From assembly GCA_022821235.1 (NCBI GenBank), contig JAJEEA010000326.1:1-34699 (forward strand): 34,699 nucleotides of DNA, read 5' to 3'. Below are positions 8,110-15,803 of the stretch, piece by piece. The first letter of the stretch is position 1, and the number at the start of each line of letters is the position of its first letter. Position numbers and translations under genes: made by a program. This stretch comes from Vicinamibacteria bacterium. GTDB taxonomy: Bacteria > Acidobacteriota > Vicinamibacteria > Vicinamibacterales > UBA8438. Under the pieces are notes generated by a model, which saw nothing but the letters and a program-made list of their open reading frames with translations, did not search any database and had not been told where the DNA came from.

Positions 8110-8637
8110 CTAGCGGAAGAGCTGCGCTCCGACGACAACCGGGCGGCAATCCTCGATGGCGCCGGAGGGCGGGAATGCACACTCCAGGGCGTGGCCGAAG
8201 CCCCCGCTGATGGTCACTCGCGGCGGACCGATGGCGATCGGAACGTCGGCGTCCACGCCCGGCGCCAGCTCGAAGTCCACCACCTGGGTGGTGGAGACGC
8301 GCACCTCGACGTCGTTCCGCGCGGCCCTGCCGAATCCGGGTAGCCAGAAGGTCACCGAGTAAGTCCCGGCCTGGAGACTCGTGATGCGGTAGCGGCCCTG
8401 TCGGTCGGTCACCGCCAGCCGAGGCGGCTCCGGTTCGGTCGCCCCTGGTTCGACCGCCATGACGGTGACGCCGGGCAGCGGGTCTCCGGCCGGGTCGACC
8501 ACCTGCCCCGCGATCGTGCCGCCTGGCGTCTGCGCGTGGGTCGGCGTGAGGAGGGTGATGCCCAGTGCCGTCGCGGCCGCCACGGCCAACGCGGAACGCC
8601 GTCGCCACCTCCGATTCGCCCGGTCTGTGACGATCAT
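8110..8637 (-). CDS. Exported carboxypeptidase-regulatory-like (CnaB-type) domain protein
   Basis: The 175-residue product has a positively charged N-terminus and signal peptide (RRRSALAVAAATALGITLLTPTHA, cleavage near residue 36). One carboxypeptidase-regulatory-like beta sandwich follows: GTIAGQVVDPAGDPLPGVTVMAVEPG, then VTDRQGRYRITSLQAGTYSVTFWLPGF. After it comes a short region ending in GGFGHALECAFPPSGAIEDCRPV. Such domains are common at the N-terminus of acidobacterial TonB receptors; here the domain stands alone. Start chosen at the ATG at 8637; the open frame extends upstream only as antisense to the next gene. It is convergent with the zinc-ribbon gene, 53 bp apart. Confidence 0.75.
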   Translation of the reverse strand: MIVTDRANRRWRRRSALAVAAATALGITLLTPTHAQTPGGTIAGQVVDPAGDPLPGVTVMAVEPGATEPEPPRLAVTDRQGRYRITSLQAGTYSVTFWLPGFGRAARNDVEVRVSTTQVVDFELAPGVDADVPIAIGPPRVTISGGFGHALECAFPPSGAIEDCRPVVVGAQLFR

Positions 8638-8844
8638 TCCACCAGTATGCCACAGGCGCCGCCCTGCCTGGAACGCCGTTGCCGGCCGCCGGTGCGACCG
8701 GCGGGTTCCCGCGCGTCGCAGGCAGCGGATGGCGTCGCGCGGTGGGTGACGGTGGACGAAACGGGAACGGACGGTGTACCGTGGGCCGGTCGCGCTGAGC
8801 GACGAGAGACACTCGGCGGAACGAACCAGTCCAGGAGGAGAACA

Positions 8845-9312
8845 GTGATTCGAACAGTTGTGCTCGCCGTCGTCATCGGTTTCGGTGTCAGTGGCCTGGC
8901 CGCCGCCCAGGGGCCGCCGGACGCGTGCGGCCCGAAGGTCGACCTGCCGGCCGACCTGCGGAACAACGTGGCGTCCGACTCGCGCTGCTTCGAGGTCCGC
9001 ATGTACACCGCCGAGCCGCAGGCCGAAGACGGCAGCGGCGGCATCGACGAGCTGCACCAGCGGTTCCGCGACGGCGAGGTCGCCATCTTCGAGAAGCACG
9101 GGGCCGAGGTGGTCGCGGTCTGGCAGCGGCTCGACAACCCGAACACCCTGGTCTGGATGCTCGCCTACCGCGACCGCGCGCACCGGGACGAGGTGTGGGC
9201 CGCGTTCCGCGAGGACCCGGACTGGGACGAGCTGATCGGGAAGTACCCGGCCCCGCTCGAGGGCATCGAGGTCTTCTGGATGAGCGCCAGCGACTTCTCG
9301 GCGCTGAAGTAG
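8845..9312 (+). CDS. Exported NIPSNAP-family protein
   Basis: The 155-residue protein starts at a GTG with a strong AGGAGG at 8833-8838, 6 nt upstream. A signal peptide (VIRTVVLAVVIGFGVSGLAAAQ) precedes a ferredoxin-like NIPSNAP domain: CFEVRMYTAEP, a helix with LHQRFRDGEVAIFEKHGAEVVAVWQ, NTLVWMLAYRDRAHRDEVWAAFREDPDW and a terminal strand IEVFWMSASDFSAL. NIPSNAP proteins are alpha-beta-barrel dimers of poorly known role. The gene is single, followed by a probable terminator at 9331-9364. Confidence 0.8.
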   Translation: MIRTVVLAVVIGFGVSGLAAAQGPPDACGPKVDLPADLRNNVASDSRCFEVRMYTAEPQAEDGSGGIDELHQRFRDGEVAIFEKHGAEVVAVWQRLDNPNTLVWMLAYRDRAHRDEVWAAFREDPDWDELIGKYPAPLEGIEVFWMSASDFSALK

Positions 9313-9330
9313 CCGGGAGTCGGACCTGCC

Positions 9331-9364
9331 GGGGGGGACGGCTCATCAGGTGGGCTGCCCCCCC
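9331..9364 (+). terminator. Probable terminator after the NIPSNAP gene
   Basis: Seven G at 9331-9337 pair with seven C at 9358-9364, and CGGCTC pairs with GGGCTG-type bases inside with one bulged A, leaving a loop of about 7 nt. It begins 18 nt after the stop codon. There is no long T run (only TTT shortly after), so it may act as a factor-assisted or bidirectional stop. Confidence 0.5.
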
Positions 9365-9496
9365 ATCCGTTTCGTCGTCGGTGCTTGGCGCGAGCCTTTG
9401 ATGACCGCCGCCGAGTACCGGCTCGCCGTGTCTTCGCGCCGGCGGCCCGCCCGCGCGCCCTCGGCGGTCTTGGCGCAACGCGCGGTTCCCAAGCGC

Positions 9497-10010
9497 TCAG
9501 TCCAGAACCGTCAACGCCACGTCCACCCGAATGCTCTCGCCGGTGAAGCGGTCCGCCGCCGCGGTGTACTGGCGGGACTGCCCGTCCCGCAGCACCAGCG
9601 TGTTGCTCGACCCGAACGGACCGATATTGGTACGACATGCCGGGCAGAAACCGAGCCGGGTCGGGGTCTGCGGCGTTTGCGGGGGTCGCGGGCATCGGCC
9701 GGTTCATCACAGGAATCTCCGCGTCCATGTGGAGGCTGCCTCGACCATCGCGGTCGGTCGTCAGCGCCAGCACGTACGGCAGACTGCTGACCAGGTCGTC
9801 CCCCTGATACCGCGAGATGGTCACCTCCACGCTCAGGTCCACGCCCACGTCGGAGGACGGCGCTCCCGGCGGCGCGGGTGGCGGAGGTGGCGGCAGGGGC
9901 GGCGCTGCCGGCTGCTGCGGGGTAGGCTGGGCCGGCGGCTGCGCGAGCCCGGCGGTTCCCGAAGCGAGGATGGCGGCCACGGCGACGGCAAGCGTCGTTC
10001 TTCGTGTCAT
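9497..10010 (-). pseudogene. Frameshifted exported protein, remnant of an acidobacterial family
   Basis: The N-terminal frame encodes a signal peptide (MTRRTTLAVAVAAILASGTAGLA), a proline-rich linker and a beta-rich domain (VDLSVEVTISRYQGDDLVSSLPYVLALTTDRDG), running on to DPARFLPGMSYQY. Near 9615-9630 the sensible reading moves by one nucleotide: the new frame gives RTNIGPFGSSNTLVLRDGQS and continues to ESIRVDVALTVLD and a stop at 9497. Homologues as I remember them end in a similar S-N-LVLRDGQ...VDVTLTV tail, separated from the N-terminal part by several tens of residues that are missing here. The best reading is a deletion that also shifted the frame. A sequencing indel alone would not explain the missing middle. 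Confidence 0.65.
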
Positions 10011-10219
10011 TGGTCTGCTCCGGTGTCGAGAAGAGCCACGGTCTCGCTCCGGCGCACGGTTTCGACCGTGATCGGCCGAGCGCCCGGGACACGAGGATGC
10101 CGCTGCGGGTCTTCACGCCGCCGGCGGGCCGTGGGTCATGTGCGCCGTCGCCCGGCGGCTCGTGGCGGGGCAACGAGTTGACGGCGGGCCGAGTCTGCCG
10201 TCCCGTGTCCGGGCCTCTT

Positions 10220-10561
10220 TCAGCGCACCCCATCGCGACGTTTCGCGAACAGGTCCGGCGCCAACGTCCCGTAGAACATCATCGTTCCGACGAAGAGACC
10301 GAACCCGGGAATCGACTGGGTGTGGCCGCAGCAGTACTCCCGGATTGTCCCGGACGGGCCGTCGACCGGGACCGACACGGTCGTTGCCGAGAGCAATACA
10401 CCGACCGTCACGAGGGTGACCGGAACCGACATCAGATAGAGGTGCAACCGCTTCACGACGGGGTACAGCGACAGCATGTCGGCAATGAACGTGCCGAAGA
10501 AGCCGGCGGCATAGGGAACGCCGAAGGCCACGACGGGATGACTCATGAGCTCGACGACCAT
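10220..10561 (-). CDS. Small membrane protein of unknown function
   Basis: The 113-residue protein has about three predicted membrane helices (VVAFGVPYAAGFFGTFIADML, LYLMSVPVTLVTVGVLLSA and FGLFVGTMMFYGTLAPDLF) and a CCGH motif between the second and third. An internal ATG at 10546 (MSHPVVAFG) is an alternative start. It begins 9 nt after the stop of the exported-protein gene at 10571-11071, so both are likely one transcript. I do not recognise the family. Confidence 0.65.
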   Translation of the reverse strand: MVVELMSHPVVAFGVPYAAGFFGTFIADMLSLYPVVKRLHLYLMSVPVTLVTVGVLLSATTVSVPVDGPSGTIREYCCGHTQSIPGFGLFVGTMMFYGTLAPDLFAKRRDGVR

Positions 10562-10570
10562 GAGGAAACG

Positions 10571-11071
10571 TCAAGGTCGGCCGTCCCGCATCGGAGCACT
10601 GCCGGCGTCGGCCGCGGTGTTTTCCCAGGCGAAGTGCTCGCTGTCGGTCGTGAACGACTCTCCCCAGTACACCCATCCCGACCTGGGGCCGCCCTCACGT
10701 CCCGCCACCCCCGGCAGCTCGACTTCCGCCCAAGCGTGCGTGGAGGAGAACACGTCGATCTCCAGCGTGCGCAGCAGGCTGTATCGCTCTGACAGCTCCG
10801 TTCGCGCGACTTCCCATCCGGCCAGGCCGAACAACCAGGGCGTCGGGGGGCTGAATCGAATCGGCACCGCCTCCTTCGCCACGATCCGTTGTCGGGTCGG
10901 CTTCCCGGGGTCATCCGCGACGTTGCCGTCGCCACCGCCGCCGTGCGCCGACGCAGCCCGCCGGCCCGTCTGCTCTGACGATACCGGGGGTTGCGCTGTC
11001 GCCAGAAGGCCGGTGAACAGCAACACGCACAACCATGCGATGCTCTTCGGTAGTCGGAGACGCTCCCCCAT
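10571..11071 (-). CDS. Exported protein of unknown function
   Basis: This 166-residue protein starts at the ATG at 11071; the open frame continues upstream to 11554, but that part is antisense to the sialidase-like gene. A signal peptide (LPKSIAWLCVLLFTGLLATAQ) is followed by a glycine/histidine-rich low-complexity stretch and a folded part with tryptophans (TPWLFGLAGWEVARTELSERY, IDVFSSTHAWAEVELPG, SGWVYWGESFTT). No family is recognised. A perfect 8-bp inverted repeat lies just upstream at 11085-11103. It heads a two-gene unit with the small membrane protein. Confidence 0.6.
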   Translation of the reverse strand: MGERLRLPKSIAWLCVLLFTGLLATAQPPVSSEQTGRRAASAHGGGGDGNVADDPGKPTRQRIVAKEAVPIRFSPPTPWLFGLAGWEVARTELSERYSLLRTLEIDVFSSTHAWAEVELPGVAGREGGPRSGWVYWGESFTTDSEHFAWENTAADAGSAPMRDGRP

Positions 11072-11084
11072 CGATCGACCTCTG

Positions 11085-11103
11085 GCGCAGTGTACCACTG
11101 CGC
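11085..11103 (-). promoter_or_regulatory. Perfect inverted repeat, possible operator or promoter
   Basis: GCGCAGTG (11085-11092) and CACTGCGC (11096-11103) are exact inverse copies around a 3-bp centre. The repeat sits 14 bp upstream of the ATG at 11071. On the minus strand it contains TACACT (11094-11089), a possible -10, though no good -35 accompanies it. It could be a repressor site or, in RNA, a hairpin in the leader. Confidence 0.4.
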
Positions 11104-11333
11104 GGGTCTGCGGGTTCGGGCCGGGCGGGCCGGGACGGGGCCGGGTCGTACGGCGGGATACCGCCGGGTTCGGAAGCTCTGTGGCGCTGCTTCCACTATG
11201 ATTCGGTGAAGAGAGCCGAGAACCCGGCCGCCGGTCCCGACGGCAGGCAGTCGGCTCCGACCAGGCGGCGAGAGTGCTCTGCGACGGTCCCCGTCGAGGT
11301 GGGGCGGGCAGGCAGGAGGGGACGGGTGAGATC

Positions 11334-12377
11334 ATGCAGATGCCGGCTGCCTTCGTCGTCTCCAGCTTGGCCCTCGCAACCATCGCGGGCGCGCAGCCGC
11401 CCGAGCACACGCTGCGCTTCATCTGGGACGAGGCGCCCTTTCCGCGCGCCCACGCCTCGACCATCGTCGAAGCGCCCGACGGCTCGCTGGTCGCCGCCTG
11501 GTTCGGCGGCTCGGGCGAGGGGCGCCCCGACGTCGGCGTGTGGTCCTCGCGCAAGCCGAAAGGCGGTGAGTGGTCGCCCCCGCGGCAGCTCTACAAGGAG
11601 CCGGATCAGCCGGCCTGGAACCCCGTGCTCTTCCGCGGCGCGGGCGACGCCATCCACCTCTACTTCAAGATCGGCCCGAGCCCCCGGTCGTGGAGCGGGG
11701 CGCACATGACCTCCCACACCTCCGGCGAGGAGTGGTCCGACCCGGTGTGGCTGCCGGCCGGCATGCTGGGGCCGGTGCGGGCCAAGCCGATCCGGCTCGC
11801 GAACGGCGACATCCTCGCGGGCACGTCGCTCGAGAGCTACCGGACGTGGTCGTCGTGGATGGAGATCAGCCGCGACGGCGGCGAGTCGTGGAGCAAGCAC
11901 GGCCCGATCCTGTTCGGCGACCGGGAGCGCGACCGCCGCGGCACCATCCAGCCGACCCTGCTCGAGGTCGCCCCCGGCGTGGTCCGCGCGTTCTTCCGGA
12001 CGAACCGCATGGGGAAGATCGCGACGTCGCTCTCGCGGGACGGCGGCCGCACCTGGGAGCCGCTGCGGCTCACCGACCTCGATCATCCCGGCGCCGGCAT
12101 CGACGCGCTCCGGCTCGACGACGGGCGGTCGATCCTGATCTACAACCCGTCGACCGCCCGGCGCACGCCCCTCTCGCTGGCGGTGTCGTTCGACGACGGG
12201 GTGACGTGGCGCGACTTCCTCGTCGTCGAGGCCCTCGCCGAGGGCGAGCGCGGCGAGCTCTCGTACCCGGCGATGATCCAGGACGCGGGCGGGGACCTGC
12301 AGATCACCTACACGTGGAACCGCCGCCGCATCCGCCACGCGACGGTGCCGTTCGAGCTGATCCCGAAGGCGCCCTGA
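11334..12377 (+). CDS. Exported sialidase-like BNR-repeat protein
   Basis: The 347-residue protein begins with a signal peptide (MPAAFVVSSLALATIAGA) and then a six-bladed-propeller sequence of the BNR_2 type. Asp-box motifs (S-x-D-x-G-x-x-W) are visible as SRDGGESW, SRDGGRTW and the variant SFDDGVTW. The opening RAHASTIVEAPDGSLVAAWFGGSGEG and the segment DIQPTLLE-like GTIQPTLLEVAPGVVRAFFRTN are shared by exo-alpha-sialidase-like proteins of Acidobacteria and Planctomycetes. I could not confirm the full arginine triad and tyrosine-glutamate pair of true sialidases, so substrate is open. AGGAGGG at 11314-11320 is the nearest ribosome-binding sequence. It acts outside the cytoplasm. Confidence 0.85.
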   Translation: MQMPAAFVVSSLALATIAGAQPPEHTLRFIWDEAPFPRAHASTIVEAPDGSLVAAWFGGSGEGRPDVGVWSSRKPKGGEWSPPRQLYKEPDQPAWNPVLFRGAGDAIHLYFKIGPSPRSWSGAHMTSHTSGEEWSDPVWLPAGMLGPVRAKPIRLANGDILAGTSLESYRTWSSWMEISRDGGESWSKHGPILFGDRERDRRGTIQPTLLEVAPGVVRAFFRTNRMGKIATSLSRDGGRTWEPLRLTDLDHPGAGIDALRLDDGRSILIYNPSTARRTPLSLAVSFDDGVTWRDFLVVEALAEGERGELSYPAMIQDAGGDLQITYTWNRRRIRHATVPFELIPKAP

Positions 12378-12604
12378 CCGGGAGCGCGCCGCGGCGTCAG
12401 TTTCCGAGACCCGCACGTGGCCTTGGGCGTCGCAATCCCAGGATCGGCGTGCGCGAGCCAGATGGCGGCGCACGGTGTCGACCCGGTCCCGTTTCCCCGC
12501 GCCGACGGGCTCGTGCCCGCCGGGCATGTCGGTGCAACGTCGGCGTCGACTTGCAGGTGAGCTCGTCGGATACGTTGCATCGGGTTCCCCCGCCTCCGAA
12601 CCAC

Positions 12605-13480
12605 TCAGATGCCGAGGGCGAAGCCCACCGCAACCCGCATCATGCCGAGATGACGATCGGCGTCGTCCCTCATGAACACCCGCTCCGTCCCTTCGAGCGA
12701 CGGGATGGCGACCCGCCGGTAGTCCGCCGCGACGCGGAGCGCGAGTCGATCGGTGAGGTGGAAGTCCACTCCCGCGCCGGCGGCCAGGGCCCATCCCGAG
12801 GCGAAGGCGTCGAGGCAGCCCGTGTACACGCCGTCGTGGAGCTCTCTCGCCGTCCCGGCGAACGACGCGCGGCCGGCGAGGACCCGGACGAAGCGCGTGC
12901 TGCGCCGGACGCGGGGCAGCCGGTACTGCACGCCGCCCATGAAGGTGTGGAACCCCGCCCGGATGTCGGGACACATTGCCGCCGCCCCGGCTCCGGCCGG
13001 CGTCTCGAGGCGGCCGTCCGCCCACCATCCCCTCCCCATTTCGCCGACGACGGCCAGAGAACGGCTGAGGTGCACGCCCGCGGACAGGAACGTCGCCGCC
13101 TCCGGCTGGGCCGTCGGCTGCTGCCAGAACGACGCGGCGCCGAGGGCGAGATGGAGGCCCCCGCTGTCGAAGTACGTCGCCGGCAGTGGTTGGTCACCCT
13201 GCGCGCTTCGCTCCGGGCGGCCGCCCAGCGCTTCGATCGAGGCGCGACCGAGACGCGGCGCCCGCCCGCCCGACAGCTCCTCCCTGTTGGCCGGCAACAA
13301 TCCGCCCGAGACCCCCTTCCACGCGTCGGCGGGTGACGACTGCGCGTCGGCCGCGGATCCCTCCACGACCCCCTTCCGCCCGTTGGCCGGTAACGACTGC
13401 GCGTCGGCCGCGGATCCGCCCACGACCCCCGTCACCGCCATCAGGGCGGCGGCGCGTCGAACGATGTGACCCATCTGCAT
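12605..13480 (-). CDS. Outer-membrane beta-barrel-type protein with repeat-expanded N-terminus
   Basis: The 291-residue protein starts at the ATG at 13480 (GGAGGAG just upstream); a second ATG at 13474 is possible. The signal peptide (RRAAALMAVTGVVGGSAADAQ) ends with a normal Ala-x-Ala site. Directly after it come duplicated peptides, GSAADAQSLPANGRKGVVE and GSAADAQSSPADAWKGVSG, and then a linker rich in R, G and E to about residue 95. From TYFDSGGLHLALGAASFW onward alternating strands (AGVHLSRSLAVVGEMGRGWW, GGVQYRLPR, WALAAGAGVDFHLTDRLALRVAADYRRV, MMRVAVGFALGI) look like an eight-stranded outer-membrane barrel. Its role is unknown. The repeat inserted the signal-peptide end itself, so more than one cleavage site could be used. 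Confidence 0.75.
   Translation of the reverse strand: MQMGHIVRRAAALMAVTGVVGGSAADAQSLPANGRKGVVEGSAADAQSSPADAWKGVSGGLLPANREELSGGRAPRLGRASIEALGGRPERSAQGDQPLPATYFDSGGLHLALGAASFWQQPTAQPEAATFLSAGVHLSRSLAVVGEMGRGWWADGRLETPAGAGAAAMCPDIRAGFHTFMGGVQYRLPRVRRSTRFVRVLAGRASFAGTARELHDGVYTGCLDAFASGWALAAGAGVDFHLTDRLALRVAADYRRVAIPSLEGTERVFMRDDADRHLGMMRVAVGFALGI
13286..13434. repeat. 57-bp in-frame tandem repeat inside the barrel gene
   Basis: Two complete 57-bp units (13321-13377 and 13378-13434) share long identical stretches such as CTGCGCGTCGGCCGCGGATC. A third copy at 13286-13320 lacks about 19 internal bases. The period is 19 codons, so the reading frame is kept. In the protein it lies immediately after the signal peptide and repeats its AADAQ end. 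Confidence 0.8.
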
Positions 13481-13749
13481 CCTGCTCCTCCTTCGCCGGT
13501 GGAAGCACGCCGGTCGGACGATCCCTGGCGCTCCCCGGCCGCCGAGATTCCTGCAACGGGGATGCCAGAGTGCGCGAGTCCGAACCCGGCGCCGCTCACG
13601 TTCGTGCTCCGCACGGTCGAACGAGGGGTCGGGGCAAGAGCAGTGACCGCACGCATGGCGCTCGGCGCAGGGAGGCCCAGCAGTCGTACGTGTCATGCGC
13701 ATGGGGTGACCATCAAATGTCCGGTCGCCGATGAAGGCGGTGTGTGCGC
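13481..13749. other. Intergenic region between divergent outer-membrane genes
   Basis: This is the left part of a 659-bp gene-free stretch that also holds the repeats at 13750-14026. No protein or RNA gene is recognised. It should contain the promoter of the minus-strand barrel gene, but I find no hexamer pair good enough to name. Confidence 0.4.
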
Positions 13750-14026
13750 CGTCTTCTCTTCGCCGATTTTCGCCGACTTGTCATCGGCCCCGAGGTGACG
13801 CTCATGCTGACGCGGTGCGACTGCGGGTGGCGGTCTTCGGCCGACTTGTCGTCGACCCGAGAGACTGCGGCGCCGGCACCGACGTGCACATTCGCCAACT
13901 GGCGTCATCCATGCCCCCGCGGCGCCGTTGCAGGTGGCCGTCTTCGGCCGACTTGTCGTCGGCTCGAGACATTGCGGCGCCGGCACCGACGACGTGCACA
14001 TCCGGCTGGCATCATCCATGCATCGT
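13750..14026. repeat. 107-bp repeat array with CGGCCGACTTGTCGTCG core
   Basis: Two tandem units of 107 bp (13827-13933 and 13934 to about 14026) share the core TCTTCGGCCGACTTGTCGTCG, then GCGGCGCCGGCACCGACG, GTGCACAT and GGC(G/A)TCATCCATG. A third, more diverged copy of the core (TTCGCCGACTTGTCATCGG) is at about 13768-13787. Open frames through the array differ on all six frames and match nothing known. It lies just upstream of the plus-strand outer-membrane gene at 14140. Confidence 0.8.
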
Positions 14027-14139
14027 TCGGAGTCGCTGGCGACGATCCGCCAGACCCGACTCGACGCCGGGTTCGGCCTGCCACGCCGCCATCGGCGGCT
14101 CTCGCTCGTGAGGCCGCCTCGGCGGCCGCCAGACGGAAA

Positions 14140-14778
14140 ATGAGCATGTTCACTTCGAGCCGCTCGCGATTCGGCCGCATCGTGCTGCCGGTCCTCTGCC
14201 TCGGGTGCGTGGTCGAGGGCAGCGCCCAGCCGTCCAGGACGCAAGGATGGATGGCGGGTGTGCACTCAGGTGCTGCGGCCGTCTCGTTCGGGAGCGATCC
14301 GAGCGACGGGGCAGCGCTCGTGGGCGCCCGGATCGGTCATGGCATCGACCCCGTCGTCGCCCCGTACGTGGGGGTAGCCTACGCGGCGATCGACAGCCGC
14401 GGGCTCGAGGCGTTCGACAGCGTGACCTTCGGCTACGTCGACCTCGGCGTGAGGCTGCACCTGGCCCGTGGCCCCCGCCGGTGGGTTCCCTACGGCGACC
14501 TCGCCCTGACGCTCTGGCCGGTGACCGACGTGATCGAGAAGGACGAGCGGGCTGCCGACTTCAGGAGCATGCCGATCCTCGGCGTCGGCGGCGGACTCCT
14601 CATCTACCTGTCCGAGGCGCGGGCCCTGGACCTGAACGTCAAGTGGGGTCAGGGTACGTTCGAGGACGTTCCCGCGGGCGACGTCCCGGCGCACGGGGCG
14701 CGCGGCCGACCGGACGCCCTGCTCGATCTCGACGCGGTGTCGGTCCGTCTCGCCGTCGGCATCTCGTGGTGGTGGTAG
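14140..14778 (+). CDS. Putative outer-membrane beta-barrel protein
   Basis: The 212-residue protein has a signal peptide (FGRIVLPVLCLGCVVEGSAQ) and then alternating beta strands typical of a small porin-like barrel: GWMAGVHSGAAAVSFG, ALVGARIGHGIDPVVAPYVGVAYAAI, VTFGYVDLGVRLHLA, WVPYGDLALTLWPV, ILGVGGGLLIYLS, ALDLNVKWGQGTF. It ends in aromatic residues (VRLAVGISWWW), as expected for proteins folded by the Bam complex. The start is ATG 14140 or 14146; no clear Shine-Dalgarno is present. An inverted repeat (GGCCGCC-T-CGGCGGCC) lies about 10 bp upstream. Function is unknown. Confidence 0.7.
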   Translation: MSMFTSSRSRFGRIVLPVLCLGCVVEGSAQPSRTQGWMAGVHSGAAAVSFGSDPSDGAALVGARIGHGIDPVVAPYVGVAYAAIDSRGLEAFDSVTFGYVDLGVRLHLARGPRRWVPYGDLALTLWPVTDVIEKDERAADFRSMPILGVGGGLLIYLSEARALDLNVKWGQGTFEDVPAGDVPAHGARGRPDALLDLDAVSVRLAVGISWWW

Positions 14779-14822
14779 CTGCTACGGCTCCGATCCGTTC
14801 AGGACGGTGGCCGCTGCGGCGA

Positions 14823-14842
14823 AGGAGGTTCCCGCTCCTCCT
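14823..14842. terminator. Possible bidirectional terminator between convergent genes
   Basis: AGGAGG (14823-14828) and CCTCCT (14837-14842) form a 6-bp perfect hairpin with an 8-nt loop. It lies between the convergent stops of the outer-membrane gene (14778) and the PIN toxin gene (14841). There is no T tract. Confidence 0.35.
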
Positions 14843-15269
14843 ATGCGGGCCTCAGGCGGACGAGGTGCTCCCATGCGGTTCGTGGCGACCACACCGTGAC
14901 GGGTCCCCGACAGCGGGGCGGAAAGTGCCTGACGTTTCCGGTGACCAGGGTACGCGCGGGGGTGCGAATGGCGACCTCCAGGAACATGACGTCGTCCTCG
15001 TCCGGGGGCGGACGGCGCGTCCAGGCCGGAGCGGCGACGTGTTCCTGGAACTGGAGGATGGCGAGGAATGCGTCCCGCCGGATGCGCTCGATGCCGAACT
15101 TGGGCCGCGCCAGAACGTCGCGGTACTCCGCCTCGATCCGGTCGTCGGTCGCCAGCCTCAGTCCGCCCGCCTGCAGTGCGTCGACGAGCCGGCCGGGCGG
15201 CCCGAAGGGCGACAGGAGGCCGGAAACCAGGACGTTGGTGTCCACGACCCAGACGGGCGGGTCATCCAC
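14841..15269 (-). CDS. PIN-domain ribonuclease toxin (COG1569-like)
   Basis: The 142-residue protein is a PIN-fold RNase of the type labelled 'putative toxin component, PIN family'. The metal-binding acids visible are D10 (VVDTNVLVSGLLSP), E46/E48 (IEAEYRDVL) and D92/D93 (DEDDVMFLEVA); TGNVRHFP near 110-117 takes the place of the usual TGDxDF loop. Its start lies inside the upstream antitoxin gene, overlapping by 8 nt, so the two are translated together. The product would cleave RNA in the cytoplasm when freed from its antitoxin. Target RNA is unknown. Confidence 0.85.
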   Translation of the reverse strand: MDDPPVWVVDTNVLVSGLLSPFGPPGRLVDALQAGGLRLATDDRIEAEYRDVLARPKFGIERIRRDAFLAILQFQEHVAAPAWTRRPPPDEDDVMFLEVAIRTPARTLVTGNVRHFPPRCRGPVTVWSPRTAWEHLVRLRPA

Positions 15270-15564
15270 GCCGGACTCTCTGATTGCGCGCCTGCCTGGC
15301 CGCCTTGATTTCCCGCTCGATGTCGGCTTGCGTCAGATCGGCGGCGCCGGTCTCGACGGCCTGCAAACGAATCTCGCGGACCGCCTTGCGCGCGCGTGCG
15401 AACACTATCTCCTGGATGTCCTCGACGAGCGTGGCGTCGCTGGTCGGCACCATGATGCTCCGCGGGACCCCGTCCTTGGTGACCACCAGGGCGCCCTCTC
15501 TTTCGAGGGCGGCCCACACCTGCCCGGGGCTCGCCGCCAGCGTCCGTGAAGCGATGGTCTTCAT
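15262..15564 (-). CDS. Phd/YefM-type antitoxin
   Basis: The 100-residue protein has the Phd/YefM fold at its N-terminus: MKTIASRTLAASPGQVWAALEREGALVVTKDGVPRSIMVPTS, where KDGVPR corresponds to the family's turn before the third strand. The C-terminal half (VEDIQEIVFARARKAVREIRLQAVETGAADLTQADIEREIKAAR) is helical and should wrap around the PIN toxin. Known members bind their own promoter as dimers, and a short inverted repeat (ACGATGAATCGT, 15579-15590) lies in the promoter. The transcript appears leaderless. Confidence 0.85.
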   Translation of the reverse strand: MKTIASRTLAASPGQVWAALEREGALVVTKDGVPRSIMVPTSDATLVEDIQEIVFARARKAVREIRLQAVETGAADLTQADIEREIKAARQARNQRVRRG

Positions 15565-15570
15565 GCACTA

Positions 15571-15599
15571 CTCTTAGACGATGAATCGTTGTGCGTCAA
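15571..15599 (-). promoter_or_regulatory. Promoter of the Phd/PIN operon, leaderless
   Basis: On the minus strand TTGACG (15599-15594) and TAAGAG (15576-15571) are 17 bp apart. The ATG at 15564 is 6 nt past the -10, at the expected start of transcription, and there is no Shine-Dalgarno. The inverted repeat ACGA-TTCA-TCGT lies in the spacer and could be the antitoxin operator. Confidence 0.5.
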
Positions 15600-15803
15600 G
15601 AAAGGGGTCGCGTTGCCGGTGAACCGCCCTTCCCCGGCCACTATGGCGCGGCCCCCTCCGGCATCCCCGCCGCCGCGCTCCGCTCCCCGAGGCGAGCATC
15701 GAGTCCGATGCCCTCGATGTCCTCGGGCGCTGCCCCAGGGACTTCAGCAGGAGAAGCGCGCTGCGGGGGCGCGAACACGGTCTCCCTCACGGCGGGTGCC
15801 CGG

